Below, piece by piece: positions 16,617 through 25,724 of a stretch of DNA of 64,000 bases; positions within the stretch are counted from its first letter, which is position 1, and each line of letters begins with the position of its first letter. The stretch is from Sphingobium sp. Ant17 (GTDB lineage: Bacteria; Pseudomonadota; Alphaproteobacteria; Sphingomonadales; Sphingomonadaceae), in assembly GCF_000588875.1 (NCBI RefSeq), contig NZ_JEMV01000015.1:25564-89563 (forward strand), read 5' to 3'. The position numbers and the translations under genes were made by a program. The notes under the pieces were generated by a model. It saw nothing but the letters and a program-made list of their open reading frames with translations, searched no databases and had not been told where the DNA came from.

Positions 16617-16707
16617 GATAGTCCGGCATAGTCATAAAGCCTGTCCTCAATCCCCGGCCCGCCAAAACGGGAAGCCCTGATCCAGGCAAGGAAAGAAGGA
16701 TCAGCCT

Positions 16708-17130
16708 TTAGAAATTGCCATATTGTTCATTGCCGACGAAACCCAATTTGGTGACGCCCGCCCGCTTGATCTCCGCCAGCACTTCATCAACGGTCACATA
16801 GCGGGTCTGCGCATTCGGCTGGAACTGAAGTTCCGGCTCGACGGGCAGACGCAGCGACTGTTGCAGATACTGGCGCAAGGTCAGCAGGTCGATAGGCGCG
16901 CCGTTCCAAGTGATGATCCCGGCTGCGTCGATCGCAACCTTGTTCTTCACCGGATCAACCATGGGGGCGTCGCTTGTCGAATTCTGCGGCAGGTCGATCT
17001 TCACCGCATGGGTTTGGATCGGGATGGTGATGATGAACATGATGAGGAGCACGAGCATGACGTCGATCAACGGCGTCGTGTTCATTTCCATCATCGGTTC
17101 GCCATCGTCGTTACCGGCGCTCATTGCCAT
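16708..17130 (-). CDS. exbD: ExbD/TolR family biopolymer transporter (second copy)
   Basis: A 140-residue inner-membrane protein with one N-terminal helix (residues 22-40) and a periplasmic domain. The key protonatable Asp sits in MNTTPLIDVMLVLLIMFII. With ExbB it uses proton-motive force to energise TonB-dependent outer-membrane receptors. It is the distal gene of the tonB-exbB-exbD-exbD operon; two ExbD paralogues are known in xanthomonads and sphingomonads. It is shorter than the first copy and has a different periplasmic domain (DLLTLRQYLQQSL). Confidence 0.92.
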   Translation of the reverse strand: MAMSAGNDDGEPMMEMNTTPLIDVMLVLLIMFIITIPIQTHAVKIDLPQNSTSDAPMVDPVKNKVAIDAAGIITWNGAPIDLLTLRQYLQQSLRLPVEPELQFQPNAQTRYVTVDEVLAEIKRAGVTKLGFVGNEQYGNF

Positions 17131-17178
17131 GGGGCGTACTCCTAGAAATCACTTGCCTGTCGATATTACGAGCGACAG

Positions 17179-17664
17179 TTACATACGAACATTGTTCTGG
17201 CCCGGTTCAGGCTCGGAAATGAAGCCCACCCGCGGGAAACCAGCGCGCTGCATCGTGTAGATCGTACCACCAATGCACCGATAAGGCGTATTGATGTCGC
17301 CGCGGATATGCACTTCGGGCAGATCCTCAGGCGTCATATTTTCGATGCCGCCCACCTTCTTGATGTCCGCTTCCAGCTTGGCAACGGCACGGTTGAGCAG
17401 GTCTTCGGAATTGACCTTCGTCATATTCCAATACACCGCACAGCTGCCGTCTTCTGCTGGCATGATGGACAGCGAAACGTTTTCCGGCTTGGTCGTCGTC
17501 GGTTCGAACCGGACCTTGGGAAGATCGAGATCGACCGTCTGAAGCACGACAGGGACGGCGATCAGGAAGATGATGAGAAGCACCAGCATGACGTCGACGA
17601 GCGGCGTCGTGTTGATATCTGTGATCGGCTTTTCTTCGCCGGAGCCACCAACGCTCATTGCCAT
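17179..17664 (-). CDS. exbD: ExbD/TolR family biopolymer transporter (first copy)
   Basis: A 161-residue ExbD with the helix INTTPLVDVMLVLLIIFLIAV, which carries the conserved Asp, and a periplasmic domain with two extra Cys residues (GSCAVYW and TPYRCIGG) that could form a disulfide. It lies 102 bp after exbB and 48 bp before the second exbD. It would form the ExbB-ExbD motor for TonB. Confidence 0.92.
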   Translation of the reverse strand: MAMSVGGSGEEKPITDINTTPLVDVMLVLLIIFLIAVPVVLQTVDLDLPKVRFEPTTTKPENVSLSIMPAEDGSCAVYWNMTKVNSEDLLNRAVAKLEADIKKVGGIENMTPEDLPEVHIRGDINTPYRCIGGTIYTMQRAGFPRVGFISEPEPGQNNVRM

Positions 17665-17765
17665 TGATCAGTATCCTAACATGTCTGTCATTTTAGACCG
17701 CAAACGACGAGCGGGCGGTCTTGGGAGCCGAAGATGCGCGATGCATTCCCGGCTCCCATCCTTGA

Positions 17766-18536
17766 TCAGGCCTTGGTGGCGGTCGCAGGAACCGGCTTGC
17801 CAACCTGGGCAGGAGCAGGCGAACCGACAACCGGCTTCACCGCACCGTTCGAGACCATGTAACCCAGCAGATCGGTCGAGAAGGACGAGAGATCCTCGGC
17901 GATCGCCTTGTTGCGGCGCTGCAGGAAGTTGTAGGCGAGAACGGCAGGAACCGCGACGACCAGACCCAGAGCGGTCATGATCAGCGCTTCACCAACGGGA
18001 CCGGCGACGGCGTCGATCGATGCCTGACCCGAAGCACCGATCTTGATCAGCGCGCGGTAGATACCGATAACCGTACCGAACAGACCGACGAACGGCGAGG
18101 TCGAACCAACGGTCGCGAGGAAAGCGAGACCGCCGCCCAGCTTCCAGTTGATGGCGTTTTCCGAACGCGCCAGCGAACCGTGCAGCCAGTCATGGGCTTC
18201 AACGGGATCGGTCAGCTTGCTGTGCTGTTCCTGCGCGGCGATGCCATCATCGACGAGCTGCTTGTAGGCGCTGTTCTTTTCCAGCTTGGCGACGCCTTCC
18301 TTGAGGCTGTTCGAACGCCAGAAAGTCGTACGGACCTTCTTATACTGGTTGATGACCTTCTGCTGTTCGATCAGCTTCGTGAACAGAACATAGAAGGTGC
18401 CGACCGACATGCCGACCAGGATGATGAACACGGTCCAGGCGATGATGCCGCCCTGTTCGAGGGCTTCCATAAGGCCATAGGGGTTCGCGGCTTCCGCAGC
18501 GGGTGCGGCAGCGGCCGCAATGATGGAGTTCAACAT
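17766..18536 (-). CDS. exbB: MotA/TolQ/ExbB proton channel family protein
   Basis: A 256-residue ExbB with three transmembrane helices (about residues 27-48, 140-160 and 185-207) and the signature LATVGSTSPFVGLFGTVIGIY. It is the five-subunit channel part of the TonB energising complex in the inner membrane. The N-terminus is Ala-rich. I use the ATG at 18536; an upstream TTG in frame is less likely. The gene follows tonB closely and precedes the two exbD genes. Confidence 0.93.
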   Translation of the reverse strand: MLNSIIAAAAAPAAEAANPYGLMEALEQGGIIAWTVFIILVGMSVGTFYVLFTKLIEQQKVINQYKKVRTTFWRSNSLKEGVAKLEKNSAYKQLVDDGIAAQEQHSKLTDPVEAHDWLHGSLARSENAINWKLGGGLAFLATVGSTSPFVGLFGTVIGIYRALIKIGASGQASIDAVAGPVGEALIMTALGLVVAVPAVLAYNFLQRRNKAIAEDLSSFSTDLLGYMVSNGAVKPVVGSPAPAQVGKPVPATATKA

Positions 18537-18608
18537 GATCAAGACTTCCCTCTCAATGAGATCAAGCGAGGAGAAGGCGGCGCGGTGCGCCCACCTTCCC
18601 GTTCTGAA

Positions 18609-19269
18609 TTATTCCGGCAAACGCCAAGTGATACGACCATTGTACGTGTCAGGCATTGCGTTGCATCCGAACCCTTGGCCGGGCTGAACCGCGCACGGCG
18701 GGGCAGCAGGCGGCAGGTCGCCTCGTCGAGATCGGAATGACCGGTCGATGAGGTGATGGTGCAATCCGTGACGCGGCCATCAGGCCCGATCTGCAGACGG
18801 AACCCAGCCGTACCCGAACGTTCTTCGCGCTGCGCACGGCTCGGATAGTCGGAGTCCGTCAACCAACCGCCTGGGTTACCGCGCGGCTTGGCCCGCGACG
18901 CAGCCTGAGGCGGCGGCGGCGGTGCAGCAGGCGGCGGCGGCGGTGCAGCAACCGGAACGGGATTGAACACCGGTGGGGGCGTCCGAACCGTCTGGATTGG
19001 TGGCGCAGGCGCCGGGGTGCGCACGATCGGCGGCGGAGCAACGACCGGCGGCGGCTCGATCGGCTGATCTGGCGGCGGCGGTGGCGGCTCTTCGTCCGGT
19101 GGTGGCGGTTCTTCCTTCACGTCGATCACGTTCAGCTGTTCTGCCGCTTGTTTGACATATTTCATGCCAAGGCCGGAGACGAAGGCATAGCCAAGAACAG
19201 CGTGAATCAGGCGACGATGATGATCGATATCGTGCGACTCGATCCTTCCGAGTGGTCAGCATAGGCCAT
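18609..19269 (-). pseudogene. tonB: TonB energy transducer, frame broken twice
   Basis: Reconstruction gives a 220-residue TonB: N-terminal anchor helix (SIIIVA then IHAVLGYAFVSGLG), a Pro-rich periplasmic spacer with EEPPPP and PPPPPP runs, and a TonB_C domain (GPDGRVTDCTITSSTGHSDLDEATC). The frame is lost near 19210, within the anchor helix, where GCCTGA reads a stop, and again near 18664, after GSD. Restoring one base at each site yields the expected ending NGRITWRLPE plus a stop at 18609. A frame from 19165 to 18539 covers only the middle. TonB is needed for receptor function, so two independent one-base losses look like sequence error. Confidence 0.85.
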
Positions 19270-19523
19270 TCAGCAACGACACTCCTTAACTCATCTTACC
19301 AATGGGTTCTACAAATCAGCCAAAAACGACCCCAACCGTCCGGGCTCCCCCCGGTCAGCTTTGGCCCCTGTCCTTCTATTTGCTACCGAATGAACTCCTA
19401 TCGCGGTGCAACGCGCCACGCAAACGCTTTATCGATATGTTCATTTGCGGTTACCACTTCATATAGGAATGACTTGCCTGTGACATCCTTGCCACGGGCC
19501 AATAACACAGGACGAAGCTGACC

Positions 19524-20396
19524 ATGAAACCCGCCACCCTGATCCGCAGCCTGCTGTCGCCATGCCTCATTTTGGCCGCAAACAGCGCCATTTTTCCGGC
19601 GTCGGCGCAGCAACGTCCTGTGATAGCGCAACCAGTTGGAGCCGCCGCCGGACTCACTTACGCCGACATCGTGGACCTGGCCGACGCGGCGCCGATGGTC
19701 GCAATTGTGCGAATCCGCAACATCATCGCCTTGAAGCCCGACCAGGCCACCGGGGTGGCGCCGGGTCATAAACGGCTCTTTGTAGAAGCCGATGTGACGA
19801 GTCTGATTCGGGGCGAGGCGGGAATCAGTCCGCTTGTGACCTATCTTTACGACGTCCGGCTCGACGCGCGAGGCAAGATACCCAAGCTCAAGAAAGCGCA
19901 GGTCATTCTGTTCGCGCGCCCAGCCGCCCGCCCTGGCGAGGTGCAGTTGATCGCCCCCGACGCCCAAATCCCTGCAACGCCGGTTCAGATCGACAGGGTC
20001 AAGTCCGTCCTGTCAGCGCTGGTCGCCCCCAATACGCCGCCGCGCATATTAGGCCTGGGCGACGCCTTCCATGTCGCGGGCACGATTGCCGGGGAAGGCG
20101 AGACTCAGATTTTCCTGCGAACCGAAAATGGCGACCCGGTATCGCTGTCGGTACTGCGCCGCCCCGGCCAGCCGCCGCGTTGGGCCGTTGCACTTGGCGA
20201 AATCGTCGATGAAGCCGCGCGGGCACCTGAACCCGGTACGCTGCTATGGCATCGACTGGCGTGCAGCCTGCCCCCTGCCCTGCCCCCACGCGCGGTTCGG
20301 ACCTTGGCCGTCGCCGACGCCGAGGCCGCGCGCGCCGATTATCGCCTGGTGATCGACGCGCTGGGGCCATGCGAACGGACCCGCGCCTCTTCCTGA
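19524..20396 (+). CDS. Hypothetical exported protein
   Basis: A 290-residue protein with a clear signal peptide (MKPATLIRSLLSPCLILAAN, cleavage after the ASAQ region near residue 30). The mature part has no family I can name; it contains LTYADIVDLADAAPMVAIVRIR, VTSLIRGEAGISPLVTYLYDV and KAQVILFARPA, an all-beta-looking pattern. The 251 bp upstream separates it from the divergent tonB operon and shows no other gene. Probably periplasmic. Confidence 0.75.
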   Translation: MKPATLIRSLLSPCLILAANSAIFPASAQQRPVIAQPVGAAAGLTYADIVDLADAAPMVAIVRIRNIIALKPDQATGVAPGHKRLFVEADVTSLIRGEAGISPLVTYLYDVRLDARGKIPKLKKAQVILFARPAARPGEVQLIAPDAQIPATPVQIDRVKSVLSALVAPNTPPRILGLGDAFHVAGTIAGEGETQIFLRTENGDPVSLSVLRRPGQPPRWAVALGEIVDEAARAPEPGTLLWHRLACSLPPALPPRAVRTLAVADAEAARADYRLVIDALGPCERTRASS

Positions 20397-20485
20397 GCCA
20401 CAGACGGCAGCTTTTACTTGGACGCATGAGCACAGGCCGCTATCAGCCCGGCATTCATCATCTTCGCCAAGAAAGTGACGCCACC

Positions 20486-21790
20486 ATGACTAATCTGCAC
20501 CGCCATGCCCCGTTGCGCGTCGCGCTCGTCGGTCTCGGCACGGTGGGCGGCGGGGTCATTCGGTTGCTCAACACCAATGGCGACCTGATTGCCCGGCGCG
20601 CGGGGTGCCCGATCCAGATCGTCGCCATTTCAGCGCGGGACCGGAACAAGGATCGTGGTGTGGACCTGTCGCCCTATGAATGGGTGGACGATATGAACAG
20701 CCTCGCCACCCGCGACGATGTGGATGTGGTGGTGGAACTGATCGGCGGGTCGGATGGCCCTGCCCTCACCCTGGCGCGCCAGTGCCTGATCGCGGGCAAG
20801 CCGTTCGTCACCGCGAACAAGGCGATGCTGGCGCATCACGGCCTGGACCTCGCGCGTCTTGCGGAAAAGGGCGGCATTGCGCTGAAATATGAAGCGGCGG
20901 TCGCGGGTGGCATCCCGGTCATCAAGGGGATGCGCGAAGGGGCTGCCGCCAACGAGATCGCCCGTGTCTATGGCATTCTCAACGGCACCTGCAATTATAT
21001 CCTGACCACGATGGAGAAGGAAGGCCGGGGCTTCGACGAGGTTTTGAAGGAAGCACAGGATTTGGGCTATGCCGAGGCGGATCCTGGCGTTGATATCGAT
21101 GGGGTGGACGCCGCCCATAAGCTGACCATCCTCGCCAGCCTGGCGTTCGGCACTGAACTGGATTTCGACGCGGTCGCCACCACGGGCATCCGCCACGTTA
21201 TCGCTGCAGACATCGCCGAAGCCGCAGCGCTAGGCTTCCGCATCCGGCTGGTAGGCATAGCGCAAAATGGTGCCGATGGATTGTTCCAGCGGGTCCACCC
21301 GATGCTGGTATCGCTCGACCATCCGCTCGCGCATGTGGACGGGTCGCTGAACGCCGTCGTGGCTGAAGGGAATTTCGTCGGACGCCTCTTCTTCCAGGGA
21401 CGGGGCGCGGGCGATGGGCCGACCGCTTCGGCCGTGGTCGCCGACCTGATCGATGTGGCGCGCGACGAATATGGCGATGCCTTTGCCATGCCCGTGGCGG
21501 CCCTGACCCCGCAAAACACAGCCGACGCGGGCGCGCGCATCGGCCGCACCTATCTCCGCTTCATGGTCAAGGATCGTCCGGGCGTGCTGGCGGAGATCGC
21601 CGCGGCCACGCGCGACGCGGGCGTGTCGATCGAAAGCATGATCCAGCGCGGCGCGCATCAGGATGACGGCGTGCTGGTCGCCATCGTCACCCATGCGGGC
21701 GAGGAACGCTGCATCCGCGATACGCTCGAACGGCTCGCCGGGTCGGATAGCCTGCTCGGCACACCGATGGTGATGCATATTCTCGACTGA
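20486..21790 (+). CDS. hom: Homoserine dehydrogenase
   Basis: A 434-residue enzyme that reduces aspartate semialdehyde to homoserine with NAD(P)H in the threonine/methionine branch. The NAD-binding site is VALVGLGTVGGGVI (residues 12-25). The catalytic domain has GILNGTCNYILTTME and the Lys/Asp region ADPGVDIDGVDAAHKL. A C-terminal ACT domain (YLRFMVKDRPGVLAEIAAAT) is the feedback-sensing module. I use ATG 20486, since the NAD-binding motif follows within the usual distance; longer frames are unlikely. Confidence 0.95.
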   Translation: MTNLHRHAPLRVALVGLGTVGGGVIRLLNTNGDLIARRAGCPIQIVAISARDRNKDRGVDLSPYEWVDDMNSLATRDDVDVVVELIGGSDGPALTLARQCLIAGKPFVTANKAMLAHHGLDLARLAEKGGIALKYEAAVAGGIPVIKGMREGAAANEIARVYGILNGTCNYILTTMEKEGRGFDEVLKEAQDLGYAEADPGVDIDGVDAAHKLTILASLAFGTELDFDAVATTGIRHVIAADIAEAAALGFRIRLVGIAQNGADGLFQRVHPMLVSLDHPLAHVDGSLNAVVAEGNFVGRLFFQGRGAGDGPTASAVVADLIDVARDEYGDAFAMPVAALTPQNTADAGARIGRTYLRFMVKDRPGVLAEIAAATRDAGVSIESMIQRGAHQDDGVLVAIVTHAGEERCIRDTLERLAGSDSLLGTPMVMHILD

Positions 21791-21797
21791 TTGCCGC

Positions 21798-22265
21798 TCA
21801 ATGTTGCCCGGCGCCCTTGAAGCGATCGAGCAATGGTGGTGGCGGGGCGAGGTCGGCATCGGGGTCGACGATGGCTGTGATGCTCTTCCCGATTATGTTG
21901 GCGGCTTTGAGGACGGACAGGCCACCCACGCAGCCGGCACCCTGCCCACCGGATACGCCGCAACTGCCCTGCTTCACCGGCGCGGCGGAGGCGCGTGGCG
22001 TGTCGCCGCGCATTGATGCGCCGCTGTCCGCCTCTTCACGCGGGAGTGGCAGCCGCTCGCGCGCGTTGCGGTCCGCCTGGCTCTCGCCGCAGACCACGAT
22101 GGCGTCGCCGCTTCGGTCGCATCGCCGAATCGCCTGCGTCTTGGTGCGATACATCGCCATCAGCGATTCGGTGTCACGCGCCAGCGCTACGCCGGGGTAG
22201 CCAGCGACAAGCAAGGTAGCGGAGAGGGTCAGGCGGACCATGACGATAGAAGAGCAAGCAATCAT
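21798..22265 (-). CDS. Hypothetical exported protein with C-x-G motif
   Basis: A 155-residue protein with an N-terminal signal sequence (VMVRLTLSATLLVAGYPGVALA). The mature part contains IRRCDRSGDAIVVCGESQADRNARERLPLP, a short Cys-bearing pattern seen in small sphingomonad envelope proteins, then a Gly/Pro-rich tail with two more Cys. The start is uncertain between 22265 and 22241; neither has a good RBS. Convergent with hom and divergent from glpX. Function unknown. Confidence 0.65.
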   Translation of the reverse strand: MIACSSIVMVRLTLSATLLVAGYPGVALARDTESLMAMYRTKTQAIRRCDRSGDAIVVCGESQADRNARERLPLPREEADSGASMRGDTPRASAAPVKQGSCGVSGGQGAGCVGGLSVLKAANIIGKSITAIVDPDADLAPPPPLLDRFKGAGQH

Positions 22266-22349
22266 GGCGGCATCATGGCCGGTGTTGCTCGACAAGATTG
22301 GGGCGACCGCCTATCGCCTGCGCCCATAAGAAAAGGCAGAGGAATGATG

Positions 22350-23333
22350 ATGGTGCAGGCAAGTTCGCCCCTTGATCGGGTATTGGTGTTGGAAATGGTC
22401 CGCGTCACCGAAGCAGCCGCGATCGCCGCGTCGAAGCTGATCGGCCGGGGCGATGAAAAGGCCGCCGATGCCGCCGCCGTCGAAGCCATGCGCCTGGCCT
22501 TCAATGACCTGTATATGGACGGCACCGTCGTCATCGGCGAGGGCGAACGCGATGAGGCGCCGATGCTTTATATCGGCGAAAAGGTCGGCAATGCGATCGG
22601 CACGGGTCCGCGAATCGACATCGCGCTCGATCCGTTGGAAGGCACCACTATCACCGCCAAGGCCGGGCCGAACGCGTTGGCCGTCCTCGCCATTGCCGAG
22701 GAAGGCGGCCTACTCAATGCACCCGACGTTTATATGGAGAAGCTGGCGGTCGGCCCCGGCTATCCCGACGGCGTCATCGATCTTAATCGGTCGGCCAAGG
22801 AGAATGTCGAGGCTGTCGCCGCCGCCAAGGGTGTTGAACCAAGCGACATCATCGTGTGCGTCCTCGACCGGCCGCGCCATGAGAAGCTGATCGGCCAGCT
22901 GCGCGCCATTGGCTGCGGCATCATGCTGATCCCCGATGGCGACGTGGCGGGCGTGATCGCCACCACCGACCCGGAAACGACGATCGACCTCTATATGGGG
23001 TCAGGCGGCGCACCCGAAGGCGTGTTGGCCTGCGCGGCGCTGCGCTGTGTCGGTGGTCAGTTCAAGGGTCGGCTGCTGTTCCGCAACGAAGATGAAAAGC
23101 AGCGCGCGCGCAAATGGGGCATCACCGACCTCGACAAGATTTATGACCTGAAGGAATTGGCCAAGGGCGATTGCATCTTCGCTGCCACAGGAGTCACTGA
23201 CGGATCGCTGCTCGATGGGGTCAAGCGCTTGTCCGGCGGCAGGCTGACCACAGAAAGCGTAGTGATGCGCGCCAGCACCGGGACGGTACGCTGGGTGAAG
23301 GGCGAACATCGCAATAACCAAAAACCGCTCTAA
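22350..23333 (+). CDS. glpX: Class II fructose-1,6-bisphosphatase
   Basis: A 327-residue GlpX-type phosphatase for gluconeogenesis (fructose 1,6-bisphosphate to fructose 6-phosphate), Li-sensitive superfamily. Metal and substrate motifs are DGTVVIGEGERDEAPMLY, DIALDPLEGTT and YMGSGGAPEGVLA. Three ATG codons occur in tandem (22344, 22347, 22350); AGAGGA at 22338-22343 is six bases from the last, which I chose. It follows hom with one divergent gene between. Confidence 0.94.
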   Translation: MVQASSPLDRVLVLEMVRVTEAAAIAASKLIGRGDEKAADAAAVEAMRLAFNDLYMDGTVVIGEGERDEAPMLYIGEKVGNAIGTGPRIDIALDPLEGTTITAKAGPNALAVLAIAEEGGLLNAPDVYMEKLAVGPGYPDGVIDLNRSAKENVEAVAAAKGVEPSDIIVCVLDRPRHEKLIGQLRAIGCGIMLIPDGDVAGVIATTDPETTIDLYMGSGGAPEGVLACAALRCVGGQFKGRLLFRNEDEKQRARKWGITDLDKIYDLKELAKGDCIFAATGVTDGSLLDGVKRLSGGRLTTESVVMRASTGTVRWVKGEHRNNQKPL

Positions 23334-23344
23334 GTGCAGCGGTT
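23318..23344 (-). terminator. Terminator of the MerC-like gene, overlapping the glpX end
   Basis: AACCGCT and AGCGGTT (23323-23329 and 23338-23344) make a 7-bp stem; in the minus direction it is followed by TTTTT. It lies 22 bp after the merC-like stop and includes the glpX stop codon, so it may serve both convergent genes. Confidence 0.65.
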
Positions 23345-23365
23345 CAGTGAGGGTGGCCCGGTCTT

Positions 23366-23761
23366 CTAACGCCCGGCGCGGTGATTGAGATCATGGCCCA
23401 GCGCGAGGATGGCGACGCCCACTAGCGTATAGATGCTTTCCTGCCAGCCATGGTCCATCGTCATCGCACCCGCCATGACGCCAAGCCCAAGCGAACCGAT
23501 CGCGGCGGGCATCATGAAGCGGTGGACCATGGCACCATGGCCAAGCGCGATCGCGCCCAACAGGATCGCCAGCACCAAGCCCACTTCATGGAACAGCGGG
23601 CTTTCGAAAATGCCGCCCGCGCTGGCCAGTACGCCGAGTACGACGGCGGTCAAGAAGCAGTGGGCCACACAAAGCCCAGACAGCGCCATCGCAATGCGAT
23701 CGACGCGACCGGTCAGAAGGGATTGGCGGAGGGTCGAGGACATGCTCTCCACATAGGCCAA
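23366..23761 (-). CDS. MerC domain-containing membrane protein
   Basis: A 131-residue protein with four predicted helices and the MerC-like motif GLCVAHCFLTAVV, whose two Cys lie in helix 1. MerC proteins carry mercuric ion; many genomic relatives are of unknown metal specificity. No mer operon is present, so a mercury role is not supported. Start choice is between 23761 and 23743; the shorter one has a GGAGAG too close to be ideal. A His-rich stretch (HGAMVHR, MDHGW) could contact metal. Confidence 0.8.
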   Translation of the reverse strand: MAYVESMSSTLRQSLLTGRVDRIAMALSGLCVAHCFLTAVVLGVLASAGGIFESPLFHEVGLVLAILLGAIALGHGAMVHRFMMPAAIGSLGLGVMAGAMTMDHGWQESIYTLVGVAILALGHDLNHRAGR

Positions 23762-23817
23762 GCCAGCGTAGGTTACAACATTACATTGATATTTTTTACG
23801 CGACGATGATGGCGCCC

Positions 23818-25599
23818 TTAGGCAGCGAGACGGAAACAGTTTCGACCGCTATGTTTGGCGCGATACAAAGCCTTGTCCGCCGCTTCCAACATGGCCGACC
23901 GAGTAGAGCTGCCGTCCAATTCGACCAGCCCAGCGCTGAAGGTGATGACGACATGCTTGCCGCCCGATACCGGGATTGGGTCGGCCAGTCGCGCGCGCAG
24001 CTGTTCGCACAACTGGCTCGCGCCATTGATGTCGCGGTCGGGCAGCAGGATAGCGAATTCTTCGCCCCCCAGTCGTCCGATACTGTCCCCGGCATGCAGG
24101 CCAGGCTTCAACCGATCGACAAAGGCGGTCAGCACCTCGTCGCCCACACCATGACCATGTTGGTCGTTGACCGCCTTGAAATGGTCGATGTCGATCAGCA
24201 GCAGGCTGGACCGCACACCCGTACCCGCGCGCAGGATTTCCGCTTCCAGCTTTTCCAGAAAGGCGCGGCGGCTGTCGGCACCGGTGAGCGAATCGCGGGC
24301 GGCGACCTGTTGCAGTGCGCGCTGTCGTGCCTTGTGACGCGACATATCGCGGATCGTGCTGATGACGCCGCTCGGTTGGCCCCGTTCATCGACAACCGCG
24401 CGTGTCACCATCTCACACCATTCCATCGCACCGATGGATAGGAGCGGTCGAAACTCCACCGTGTGGATCGACCCCGGCCGTGTCAGCGCCCGACGGTGTG
24501 CGGCGACCACCTGGGGCCGGTCCTGCGGGTCCACCAGCTTGGCGGCCAATTGCCCCACCAGCAATTCCGGTGCGCACCCGATCTGTTCCATCGCTGAGGG
24601 CGAAGCATATTCGATCGTCCCGGTGACGCCGATATTGAGAACCACGTCGCCACTATGTTCGGCAATGGCGCGATACCGCGCTTCGCTGTCCCGCAACAAT
24701 TGGTACAGCCGCCGTCGCCCGTTCAATTCAGCGGCGACCGGCATCGACAACAGGAAACTGAACGCCAAATAAAATTGAAATGCCTGCACACGTTCGCCCA
24801 TATCCGCGGATATAATCGTCAATGGCCCAACACCGGACAGCGTCGCCATACCACCGATCAACGCCAAGATGACGATGGAGGCGGCCGCACCCATATGCCC
24901 GATGCGAAAGGCGATCAGTACCAGCGGCAAAAGCGGCGCAAAAAGCATCGGATACCGTGCCCAATAGAAGATATGCACGGTGACCAGCGTGAACAGTGCG
25001 AGCGTGCCGATCGCCTCAATCTTTTCCGCCCTGGACTTGTCGCGGCGCCAGCGGCGAAACTCCCCCTGCATCAACATCACCAATATCGGCGCACAGATCA
25101 GTCCGCCCAATGCATGGCCCGTGTACCATTGCAGCCACGCCGCGCCGAACGACACTGGAGTCAACAGCGATGCCACTGCTGCCGCAGGCACGCCCGTCAC
25201 CACATCGGCAACGACGCACAATGCCAGGATGAAAACCATCAGCGGTCGGGTTGCCCCGATTGCCGGGCGGCCTGATAGGAAATGACGGCAGATCAGCGCT
25301 ACGATCAGTGCTTCGGCCATGTTGATGATGGCCATTGGAATCGCCGCGAGCGGCCCCATGCCAAACAGGCTGGTGGACAGGGCACTCGCCGTCGCGCACG
25401 CCAGGACTATAGCGGGCCAGCGCCGGACCCTGGTGGTCAACAGCTTGGCCATCAAATAGGCGTTGGCGCCCCAAATGAAGGCCAACCCACCCTCGAAGCG
25501 CGAGAGCAACAAAGCAGAAGTTGCTGCGACAAAGTAAAGGCAACCGGTCGAAACCAGTGAAAACAAGGTCAGGGAAAGTCGAGAAGTGGAACGTTGCAT
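23818..25599 (-). CDS. MASE1-PAS-GGDEF diguanylate cyclase
   Basis: A 593-residue inner-membrane sensor. About eight hydrophobic helices (residues 10-290) form a MASE1-type domain, then a PAS domain (about 305-425, YRAIAEHSGDVVLNIGVTGTIEYASPSAMEQIG) and a GGDEF domain. The active-site loop is intact as GGEEF at 511-515, so c-di-GMP synthesis is expected. The inhibitory I-site is not conserved (HAGD in place of RxxD), so product feedback may be weak. The RBS AGAGGTT precedes the ATG. PilZ proteins at 16146 and 40659 are possible effectors. Confidence 0.93.
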   Translation of the reverse strand: MQRSTSRLSLTLFSLVSTGCLYFVAATSALLLSRFEGGLAFIWGANAYLMAKLLTTRVRRWPAIVLACATASALSTSLFGMGPLAAIPMAIINMAEALIVALICRHFLSGRPAIGATRPLMVFILALCVVADVVTGVPAAAVASLLTPVSFGAAWLQWYTGHALGGLICAPILVMLMQGEFRRWRRDKSRAEKIEAIGTLALFTLVTVHIFYWARYPMLFAPLLPLVLIAFRIGHMGAAASIVILALIGGMATLSGVGPLTIISADMGERVQAFQFYLAFSFLLSMPVAAELNGRRRLYQLLRDSEARYRAIAEHSGDVVLNIGVTGTIEYASPSAMEQIGCAPELLVGQLAAKLVDPQDRPQVVAAHRRALTRPGSIHTVEFRPLLSIGAMEWCEMVTRAVVDERGQPSGVISTIRDMSRHKARQRALQQVAARDSLTGADSRRAFLEKLEAEILRAGTGVRSSLLLIDIDHFKAVNDQHGHGVGDEVLTAFVDRLKPGLHAGDSIGRLGGEEFAILLPDRDINGASQLCEQLRARLADPIPVSGGKHVVITFSAGLVELDGSSTRSAMLEAADKALYRAKHSGRNCFRLAA

Positions 25600-25668
25600 G
25601 TTCCAACCTCTGATAGAGCGAGATTGTTAAAATTTACTCTCGGTTCGTCGCACGCCCTGAATGGTCAA

Positions 25669-25700
25669 AGAAAACCCCCGGCGCAGATGCACCGGGGGTC
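25669..25700 (-). terminator. Rho-independent terminator after catalase
   Basis: ACCCCCGG and CCGGGGGT form a perfect 8-bp stem around TGCATCTGCG, followed on the minus strand by TTTTCTTTG. It lies about 25 bp past the katA stop. Confidence 0.88.
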
Positions 25701-25724
25701 AGGCTTGTGTCCGCGATCCAGGTG

